NCBI RefSeq assembly: GCF_016239305.1
Contig: NZ_JAEHOQ010000015.1
Span: forward strand, 43,222 to 107,221
Length of the DNA: 64,000 nt
Direction: 5' to 3'
Source: Proteus vulgaris
GTDB taxonomy: Bacteria; Pseudomonadota; Gammaproteobacteria; Enterobacterales; Enterobacteriaceae
The translations under genes were made by a program, and so were the position numbers. Within the stretch, counting starts at the first letter, position 1. The number at the start of each line of letters is the position of its first letter. Positions 57,924-64,000 of the stretch are shown here, in pieces. The notes beneath the pieces are model-generated. The model was not told the origin of the DNA, did no database searches, and saw only the letters and a program-made list of their open reading frames with translations.

Positions 57924-58741
57924 AAAATATCCTTTTAACTATTCATGTTTGGTCATCAAAATCAGACAGCTAGATTACCTATTTGTTGATAAAAAAGCAG
58001 TTTCTATTTGTCTTAAATCGGATTAATGATGCAAAAAGGTGTATGTGATCACAATTTTTCTAGTGTTTGTTTGTATTTATTAGTGATGTGTTATAAGCAA
58101 ATAACTCAAATAATAGGGAGTAATACGAGAAAATATATTGTGAAAACAAATAGGGTTGTTTTTTTTAACATGATTTAATGTTGTAATATTGTTATTCATA
58201 CATTGGGTTGATATGCTTCATGAAATATTAATATAAATAATGTTTTCTAAATAGATAAGTTAGGACTAATTGCATTATATCTAGTCAAAATTAAAGCCAT
58301 TACCATAATAAATAGAGAATAATTTTCTTTTTAAGAACGCTTAAAAAGAAAAATGTTAGTATTATTAATCTTTATCCTTAATCGAGTTCTTACAAAGAAG
58401 ATAAAATAGATAAATAGAATGAGAATTCTTTAATTTATTGATTTTTATTCAATAGGTTAAATTATTTCAAATTTAAATTATTTAGTTATTTGTGAGTGTT
58501 TGAAATACTCTTTTTATGAATTTTTGAAAAGAATGTTCTAAATTAATTTCTTTTCAAAAATAAATAATAATATGCCGAAATTTATTTTTATCACGTATAA
58601 TTTAGCAAAGAAAAAGTTAAAACAGTGTTCTTTATTGAGTTAATTATAAATAATTTATTAATTATCTTATATCTTGATATAGAATATATCTTGTGTAAAT
58701 TTCATTGTTCAAAAAATAAAATGCTAAGGTAAGGGTAATTT
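57924..58741. other. AT-rich gene-free region, 818 bp
   Basis: Long spacer with no supported ORF. It contains the palindrome TGTGATCACA at 58044-58053 and a 13-bp perfect hairpin (58323-58335 with 58340-58352). Possible home of an unannotated small RNA, or of the decayed remains of a phage element around the CI-type gene. Confidence 0.45.
58323..58352. repeat. 13-bp perfect inverted repeat with AACG loop
   Basis: TTTTCTTTTTAAG at 58323-58335 pairs with CTTAAAAAGAAAA at 58340-58352. It lies about 400 bp from either gene; purpose unknown. Confidence 0.7.
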
Positions 58742-59149
58742 ATGTTAAAAAAAGTCATGGGATCCCTATTTTTAATATTTGCAATAATAACGCTATCAGC
58801 GTGTGGTGATAAAACGGATGAGCCTGGTCAGACTGCAGTTGCATTTGTTGAAGCGGTTGCTGAAGGGAATGGTGATAAAGTTATTTCATTAATTCATTTA
58901 GGTGAGATAGAAGGAGATCCGAGAGCTGAACAATTTAATAGCAAATTTAAAATGATTGTCGAGGAAACAGGGAAACAAGTTAAAAAGCAAGGTGGCTTGA
59001 GTAAAGTTGAAATTATCAGCGTTGAATATAGTGAAGATAAAAATAGTGCGATCGTGACATTAAAAACTGCATTAAAAGATGGTGTGGAAAAAACTCAAGC
59101 ACAAGAGATGATTAAGGTCGATGGTAAATGGAAAGTTAATCTTAAGTGA
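58742..59149 (+). CDS. DUF4878-like lipoprotein
   Basis: 135 aa. Signal peptide with lipobox LSAC (Cys21: IFAIITLSACGD). The rest looks like an NTF2-like/DUF4878 fold: TAVAFVEAVAEGNGDKVISLIH, KVEIISVEYSEDKNSAIVTLKTALKDG and IKVDGKWKVNL at the end, the classic pattern of these small lipoproteins. Envelope location, function unknown. Its stop overlaps the GTG of the next gene (GTGA), so the two are translationally coupled. The ribosome-binding site is AAGGTAAGG. Confidence 0.85.
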   Translation: MLKKVMGSLFLIFAIITLSACGDKTDEPGQTAVAFVEAVAEGNGDKVISLIHLGEIEGDPRAEQFNSKFKMIVEETGKQVKKQGGLSKVEIISVEYSEDKNSAIVTLKTALKDGVEKTQAQEMIKVDGKWKVNLK

Positions 59150-59709
59150 TCATTCGAGCTTTTACGATTTTAGCTTTATTCTTAGCGAGTGCATTTTATG
59201 CTCTCGCTTTGCCTCTTGATTTAAAAAATGGTGATTTAGTTTTTCGAGAAGGTGATGAAGCGATTAGTGAAATAATTAAGCAAGTCGATAGAAGTGGATT
59301 TAGTCACGTAGGAATGGTGTGGATTTCGGATAATGGTATTCAAGTGATCCATTCAACACCGAGTGAGCATATGGATATAAAAGGGGGAGTTACCATTGAT
59401 AATATTGACTTCTTTATTAGTCGAGCAAAACCTAATACTGTTCGCTTTTATCAAGTAAAAGCAAGCGAAGATGCTAGAAGTAATGCTGTACAAATTGCAT
59501 TAAATCGCGTGGGGGAAAACTTTAGTATTTATCCCAAGCAAGGGGTTTATTGTACAGAATTAGTTGCTGATGCATGGTTAAAATCGGGAGTGTCTATTTC
59601 AACGGGAACTCAAACATTAGATATGCCGTTTATTTCAGATATTCCACTTATTTTTCCTGAGAATTTAATTAATTCTGAAAATATTACTCTTTATTTAGAA
59701 CGAGAGTAA
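59146..59709 (+). CDS. YiiX/YebB-type permuted papain-like hydrolase
   Basis: 187 aa, starting GTG in a GTGA overlap with the lipoprotein gene. Signal peptide about 1-22 (FTILALFLASAFYALA), then a circularly permuted NlpC/P60 (DUF830) fold: LKNGDLVFREG, catalytic His in FSHVGMVWI and catalytic Cys in YCTELVADAW. Members cut amide or ester bonds in peptidoglycan or lipids, and some are toxins or effectors. Export is predicted, so a periplasmic or surface substrate is likely. Ends at a terminator. Confidence 0.85.
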   Translation: MIIRAFTILALFLASAFYALALPLDLKNGDLVFREGDEAISEIIKQVDRSGFSHVGMVWISDNGIQVIHSTPSEHMDIKGGVTIDNIDFFISRAKPNTVRFYQVKASEDARSNAVQIALNRVGENFSIYPKQGVYCTELVADAWLKSGVSISTGTQTLDMPFISDIPLIFPENLINSENITLYLERE

Positions 59710-59720
59710 TTAATCACATA

Positions 59721-59764
59721 TCCCACTTTTGAGTTATGATAGGAACCGAAAAGTGGGAATTTTA
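59721..59764. terminator. Terminator between YiiX-type and SDR genes
   Basis: A 10-bp perfect stem TCCCACTTTT/AAAAGTGGGA (59721-59730 with 59749-59758), 18-nt loop, TTTTATT after it. Convergent genes. Confidence 0.8.
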
Positions 59765-59777
59765 TTGCTAATTAGCG

Positions 59778-60566
59778 TTAACCTTTACCACCCTGAAAAG
59801 AGGAATAAAGGGTCATTCCACCGTCAATAAAAATAGTCTGCCCTGTAATATAGGTTGATTGTTCGGATGCTAACCAAGCGGCTACATTAGCAACGACTTC
59901 TGGTTCAGCCGCGTATTTCATCGGGATCATATCTTCTAATTCTTCACGAAGAATATCGTCTTGCATTTTTTCTTGATTGATAGGCGTATTTATTGCTCCA
60001 GGGCCAATCGAATTAATTCTAATACCGTGGTTTGCATATTCAAGAGCGAGAGATTGAGTCAACATTCTGACTCCACCTTTACTTGCAGCATAACTTGCAA
60101 AAGTTGGCCAAGGAATAATTTCATGAACAGAAGACATGTTAATGATATTGCCTTGAATTTTATTTTCTACAAAATATTTTAGTGCTGAGCGAGCAGTAAG
60201 AAAGTAGCTCGTTAAATTCACATCAATAATTTTACGCCAATCGGCTAAATTAATAGCATGAGAAGGTGTTTGATTTTCAATTCCTGCATTATTAACAAGA
60301 AGATCGAGCCTACCAAAATGGTTTATCGCACAATAAATAAAGTTATGAGCAACATCTTCGTCACTGATATCTCCCCCAAAAATAATAGCTTTGCCTAAGT
60401 TTAATTGATTTAAATCATTAGCAAGGCATTGGGCTTCTTTTTCATCAGAATGATAATTAATGACGACATTCATTCCTTCTGTGATTAGTCGTGATACAAC
60501 AGCGGCACCAATTCCTCTTGATGAACCTGTAACGACAGCAACTTTTCCTTGAAGATCGTTGTACAT
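59778..60566 (-). CDS. SDR oxidoreductase, glucose 1-dehydrogenase-like
   Basis: 262 aa. Rossmann dinucleotide motif VTGSSRGIGAAV near 13-24, NNAG at about 92, catalytic Ser in NMSSVHEI and the YAASK Tyr-Lys pair near 160, and the C-terminal SFQGGKG typical of glucose 1-dehydrogenases of the Bacillus type. NYHSDE at about 38 suggests NADP acceptance is possible. Substrate not proven. Excellent GGAGGATGT before ATG. It is divergent from the RNA ligase gene. Confidence 0.87.
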   Translation of the reverse strand: MYNDLQGKVAVVTGSSRGIGAAVVSRLITEGMNVVINYHSDEKEAQCLANDLNQLNLGKAIIFGGDISDEDVAHNFIYCAINHFGRLDLLVNNAGIENQTPSHAINLADWRKIIDVNLTSYFLTARSALKYFVENKIQGNIINMSSVHEIIPWPTFASYAASKGGVRMLTQSLALEYANHGIRINSIGPGAINTPINQEKMQDDILREELEDMIPMKYAAEPEVVANVAAWLASEQSTYITGQTIFIDGGMTLYSSFQGGKG

Positions 60567-60815
60567 ACATCCTCCGATATTCGATTTTAAAATTAAGCAA
60601 AAAATAATATAAGTGGTAAAAGGATTATTTATCTAGCACTCTATTAAGCTTGAGGTTAATATAACCAACTATTTATTTTCCACTTCTCTTTATTGTAGGT
60701 TGTTATTATGTAATACGCATTAAGGCACTGAAGGAATCGTGCAAAAACAGAAAATTCACTTACCGAATAACTATTTAAATTTGGTAGAACCTCTGTTACT
60801 TAATGAGTACAAATA

Positions 60816-61520
60816 ATGAATAATCAATCACAAAAATATGATAGAACCTATCACTATCCTTTTTCACCGGGCACAACAAACGACGATCGTATAAATGCGC
60901 AATGGTGGCAGGATATTTGCCAAATAAAACATCTTATCCATACCGAAAAGTTGGATGGAGAAAATAATTGCCTAAATAAAATGGGAGTTTTTGCGCGCTC
61001 TCATGCCACACCGACACAATCGGCATGGACTTCTCAATTACGCCAGCGTTGGCAAATGATGAAAAACGATTTAGGTGAGTTAGATATTTTTGGTGAAAAT
61101 CTATATGCCATTCATTCTATTGAATATGCACACTTAGAAGAATATTTCTATGTGTTTGCGGTTCGTTATAAAGATAAATGGCTAGGTTGGGAAGAAGTGC
61201 AGTTTTATGCTTCTCTGTTTGACCTTCCTACTGTGCCAGAAATTAAACTGCCTGAATGTCAGGATAAAACAGAGTTTGAAAATATGATTGTTTCACAAGC
61301 AAAACAGGCAAGTTTTTTTCAATCTCAAGATGTTTTAACGCAAAAGCCAAGCCCAATGGAAGGTATTGTTACGCGAGATGCACAGTCATTTTCTTTAAAT
61401 GATTTTTCTCATCGTGTTTTTAAATATGTCAGAAAAGATCATGTAAAAACGGATGTTCATTGGAAAAAAAATTGGCGACGTGCACCGTTAATTTGGGAAA
61501 AAACACAGGAGTCTCAATGA
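60816..61520 (+). CDS. RNA ligase, Rnl2 (nucleotidyltransferase superfamily) type
   Basis: 234 aa. All ligase motifs can be read: motif I TEKLDGEN with adenylated Lys45, Ia GVFARSHATPT (Arg61), III LDIFGENLYAIH (Glu94), IIIa YFYVFAVR, IV MEGIVTRD (Glu182) and V FKYVRK (Lys203, Lys207). It has no separate C-terminal domain, so it is the minimal ligase. It seals 3'-OH to 5'-phosphate ends in RNA, as T4 Rnl2 does. The next gene, an HD/kinase fusion, overlaps its stop by 4 bp (ATGA), so the pair is one RNA-repair operon. The ribosome-binding site is weak. Cellular target unknown; tRNA broken by anticodon nucleases is the main candidate (inference). Confidence 0.92.
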   Translation: MNNQSQKYDRTYHYPFSPGTTNDDRINAQWWQDICQIKHLIHTEKLDGENNCLNKMGVFARSHATPTQSAWTSQLRQRWQMMKNDLGELDIFGENLYAIHSIEYAHLEEYFYVFAVRYKDKWLGWEEVQFYASLFDLPTVPEIKLPECQDKTEFENMIVSQAKQASFFQSQDVLTQKPSPMEGIVTRDAQSFSLNDFSHRVFKYVRKDHVKTDVHWKKNWRRAPLIWEKTQESQ

Positions 61521-62653
61521 TGCTTCATAAGAAATTACACGCTGAAATGTCATGGGAACACCTTTGTGAACTGTATGATGAAATTAGTGATATGGCGGGT
61601 GTTATACAAGATCCCATTCATCATGCAGAAGGTGATGTGGCGATACATACACAAAGAGTAATCAATTCAGTTAAATCATTACCTGAATATGTAACCCTGA
61701 CAGAAAGAGAGCAACAAATTTTATGGATCTCGGCACTTCTTCATGATGTAGAAAAGCGTTCTACAACAAAAGAAGAAGGGGGACGTATTATTTCACCGGG
61801 CCATGCGCGTAAAGGTGAATTAACAACGAGACGTTTTCTCTACGAAAAAGTACCCTTAAATTTTGCCGATAGAGAGCAAATTGTTGCTTTAGTTCGTTTT
61901 CATGGATTACCTTTGTGGGTAATGGATAAACCAGATCCTAAAAAAGCATTACTTGAAGCATCGTTAAGAGTAGATTGTTATTTGCTAGCCTTACTGGCTA
62001 AAGCGGATGTTTTAGGACGAGATTGTGATGATAAACAAGGGCTTTTTGACAAAATTACGTTATTTACACTTTATTGTGAAGAGTTAAATTGTTGGCGTAA
62101 ACCTGCTCCATTTGTTTCAAACAAAGCCTGTTTTCACTATTTTTATACAGAAAATAGTACTGATTGTAATTATGAGCCTTATCCTGAAAAAGGGAGTGAC
62201 GTTACGGTACTGTGTGGGTTACCTGGTATGGGAAAAGATACCTATATTCACCAATATTGTGCAGATATTCCTATCGTGAGTTTAGATGAGCTACGTCGCC
62301 AACATAATATTAAACCCGATAATCGAGATGCTAATGGTTGGATAGTGCAACAAGCAAAAGAGCAAGCTCGAGTTTATTTACGAGAGCATAAACCTTTTGT
62401 TTGGAATGCTACGAATATTACAAGAAAAATGCGAGATCAGCTGATCTCTTTGTTTTATCGTTATAATGCAAAAATAACACTGGTTTACATTGAAGTGCCT
62501 TATGCTCAATGGCAAAAACAAAATAGTGCAAGGAATGCAACGGTGCCTATCAAAGTGATGGATCGTATGTTAAGTAAATTAGAAGTTCCAACACCAGAAG
62601 AAGCACATAAAGTAATTTATTGGATTGGTGGAAAATCGCAAACATTGCTTTAA
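61517..62653 (+). CDS. HD-domain / polynucleotide kinase fusion (RNA end-healing)
   Basis: 378 aa from ATG 61517 (AGGAGTCTCA upstream), 4 bp overlap with the ligase gene. N-terminal HD domain (about 30-200): HHAEGDVAIHTQ (His44), LLHDVEKR (His76-Asp77), GHARKGEL, then a link. C-terminal P-loop kinase (about 225-378): Walker A GLPGMGKDT (234-242), the SLDELRR (Asp257) resembling the T4 Pnkp active-site Asp, then RDQLISLFYRYNAKITLVYIEVP. The kinase part would put phosphate on 5'-OH ends, and the HD part plausibly removes 2',3'-cyclic or 3' phosphates, giving substrates for the ligase. HD-to-phosphatase is inference; the kinase fold is clearer. Confidence 0.88.
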   Translation: MMLHKKLHAEMSWEHLCELYDEISDMAGVIQDPIHHAEGDVAIHTQRVINSVKSLPEYVTLTEREQQILWISALLHDVEKRSTTKEEGGRIISPGHARKGELTTRRFLYEKVPLNFADREQIVALVRFHGLPLWVMDKPDPKKALLEASLRVDCYLLALLAKADVLGRDCDDKQGLFDKITLFTLYCEELNCWRKPAPFVSNKACFHYFYTENSTDCNYEPYPEKGSDVTVLCGLPGMGKDTYIHQYCADIPIVSLDELRRQHNIKPDNRDANGWIVQQAKEQARVYLREHKPFVWNATNITRKMRDQLISLFYRYNAKITLVYIEVPYAQWQKQNSARNATVPIKVMDRMLSKLEVPTPEEAHKVIYWIGGKSQTLL

Positions 62654-62723
62654 TTTAGTCTGCTAGTTTGGTGTTTAGCGTTATTCAAATAATTACATGA
62701 GAAATACGTTATAACCATAAAGT

Positions 62724-62757
62724 AAGGGCTATTTTGTTTCTACAAAATAGCCCTTTT
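62724..62757 (+). terminator. RNA-repair operon terminator
   Basis: A 14-bp perfect stem (62724-62737 with 62742-62755), 4-nt loop, and T-run. The strongest hairpin in this part of the window. Confidence 0.92.
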
Positions 62758-62803
62758 TCTTATTTATGAGGGATTTATTGGCAGGTAAAACAACGTATTA
62801 AAT

Positions 62804-63295
62804 TTATTTTTTAATATGATGCACAATATCGAAATAGGTGTTGCGATCTTCTGCGTTTGGATAAATACGGTAAGTATATTCATCGTTTTTAATCGTGATA
62901 TTTTCTACATCACGGGTAAATAATGTTTTACCTTCAGTATCTTTAGCTACTAAGGTACGTATCTTACCATCATCTGACATTGACCAATCGCCTTGCATTT
63001 TTTGTTTACCTTCCGGTGTAAACATAATAAATGTGCCATTAGGATAATATTCAGCAAGGCCAAAATAATTACTCACCTGGGTATTATCGGCGTCTGTTTT
63101 ATTGCCTTTTTCATCAATTGCATCAGTTGTTACCCAGACTTTTTCTATCATGAGTTTCTCATAGTTATTCAGCTCTTTTTGAGATTGAATAACACCTTGA
63201 GCTTGCATGTTAGCGGATGATGTTGAACTCTCTGTGGCAAAAAGAGAAAAACTAGCGCTTAATAATGAGATTGCGATAAGTGATTTTATTTTCAT
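62804..63295 (-). CDS. Secreted DUF4822-like protein
   Basis: 163 aa. Signal peptide about 1-20 (SLIAISLLSASFSLFA), then a mature lipocalin-like domain: IEKVWVTTDAIDEKGN, YFGLAEYYPNGTFIMFTPEGKQKMQGDWSMSDDGKIRTLVA, FTRDVENITIKNDEYTYRIYP. The order fits the DUF4822 family, whose function is unknown. Periplasmic or secreted. Strong AAGGATATA ribosome-binding site. Monocistronic. Confidence 0.78.
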   Translation of the reverse strand: MKIKSLIAISLLSASFSLFATESSTSSANMQAQGVIQSQKELNNYEKLMIEKVWVTTDAIDEKGNKTDADNTQVSNYFGLAEYYPNGTFIMFTPEGKQKMQGDWSMSDDGKIRTLVAKDTEGKTLFTRDVENITIKNDEYTYRIYPNAEDRNTYFDIVHHIKK

Positions 63296-64000
63296 TTATA
63301 TATCCTTATTTTACGTTGTACTTTTTGTCAGGAGTTTATATTGTGTCTGACGGTATGTATAAATTTAGGCATAAAATGGATGAAGTGCGAGAAAGGAATT
63401 ATGTCAAAATGTTTCTGATAAAAAGATTAACTGACAAAAATAATTAGTGATAAATATCGTGTTTTTTAATTTTTTCAATCTTATTCTCTGCTTTTGTTCT
63501 TGTGTTAGCTATATTTGCTTCAAACTGAGCGTGTAAAAAATTAATAGTCTTCGTTGATGGCAAATGAAAAAAATAAAAATTCCCTTTGATTTACAAAACA
63601 AAGTTAAAGTTTGACTAAATAATGTATTAAATAGACAAAGTATAATGGTTTTTTTTGATAAAAAATTGCTAGAAAAAGAATAAAGCCAAAAAATAAGTTT
63701 TAGTTTGCCTAAAAAAGAATTTCGCTATCTAACTTAATGTTATCAAGATCACAAAAATGGAAAATGAATATTGAGCGTGTTTTAGTCATTGCTTTTGTAT
63801 TTCTTAACTAAATGTCGCTAATTTAGAGAGAGAGAGCCATTTTACTTCCAATATAATGATTAAATTTTTTTATTATAAGAACATTGTAAAAATGATGATG
63901 GTAAAAATAATTAATGCATTGTTCGATTCAATTAAATTGTGTTTAATTTAAGCATTATTACTGTTTTTTTGTATAAAGATAAAATTATTTTTTTGTAACC
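63296..64000. other. AT-rich spacer at right edge
   Basis: About 700 bases without a supported ORF or RNA gene, running to the end of the window. It holds the promoter of the DUF4822-like gene and perhaps that of a gene beyond the edge. AGAGAGAGAG at about 63823-63833 is the only oddity. Confidence 0.4.

Noticed and set aside
58044..58053. CRP site TGTGATCACA
   Set aside because: A CRP site needs six bases between TGTGA and TCACA; here the half-sites abut, so it is only a palindrome.
60567..60815. Sigma-54 promoter for the RNA ligase operon (as for rtcBA)
   Set aside because: AAGGCAC followed by GTGCA near 60721-60745 has GG and GC 17 bp apart instead of 12, so the -24/-12 geometry is wrong.
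48483..63295. Complete prophage in the accessory block
   Set aside because: Only a CI-type repressor and one small DUF1482-like gene look phage-related; no integrase, terminase, capsid, tail or lysis genes are present.

Overview
The window is a contiguous, AT-rich piece of an enterobacterial chromosome. Gene content, gene order and protein similarity to E. coli point to Morganellaceae, most likely Proteus (inference: no rRNA gene or species marker is present). From about 3 kb to 48 kb it keeps a backbone that I recall from the E. coli 54-56 min region: ppx-ppk, purN-purM, upp-uraA, hda, yfgD (arsC family), bepA, perM, bcp, gcvR, dapA-bamC, purC, ypfJ, tmcA, ypfN, dapE, yffB, maeB, xseA and guaB-guaA.

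Genes that I do not place at this site in E. coli sit between the backbone blocks: an MFS carrier (cut by the left edge), a 73-residue membrane protein and an MgtE magnesium channel (0-3 kb); speG between ppk and purN; a YbdG/MscM-like mechanosensitive channel between uraA and hda; a NupG-type nucleoside symporter after hda; a PAP2 protein before purC; a GST with a WYL regulator; an M15 peptidase translationally coupled to dapE; and a NarP-like response regulator before maeB. At 37.2-43.7 kb lies an apparent iron/haem acquisition locus: a Fur-like site, a ChaN-like lipoprotein, a TonB-like protein, an exported-looking oligopeptidase B and a TonB-dependent receptor.

From the 3' end of guaA (48.4 kb) to the right edge the window is accessory. 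It holds a double-HTH regulator, a YrhB/Imm35-like protein, two overlapping nucleotidyltransferase-fold genes, a CutA-like protein, a SorC-family regulator, a ModABC-type ABC operon, an orphan CI-type S24 repressor, a DUF4878-like lipoprotein coupled to a YiiX-type cysteine hydrolase, an SDR dehydrogenase, and a two-gene RNA end-healing and sealing cassette (Rnl2-type ligase plus HD/polynucleotide-kinase fusion). I see no tRNA, rRNA, CRISPR array, integrase or insertion sequence.

Functional themes: purine and pyrimidine supply (purMN, purC, guaBA, upp-uraA, NupG) with visible PurR operators at purM and guaB and a UTP-sensing initiation tract at upp; polyphosphate and stress; lysine/DAP and envelope biogenesis (dapA, dapE, bamC, bepA, M15 peptidase); iron capture; and RNA repair. 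The strongest leads are the RNA repair cassette with the nearby nucleotidyltransferase pair, and the iron locus with its exported peptidase. Start codons were re-chosen for many genes from ribosome-binding sites and remembered homologue lengths; two use rare starts (hda CTG, gcvR TTG). Family assignments were made by eye and no database search was possible.
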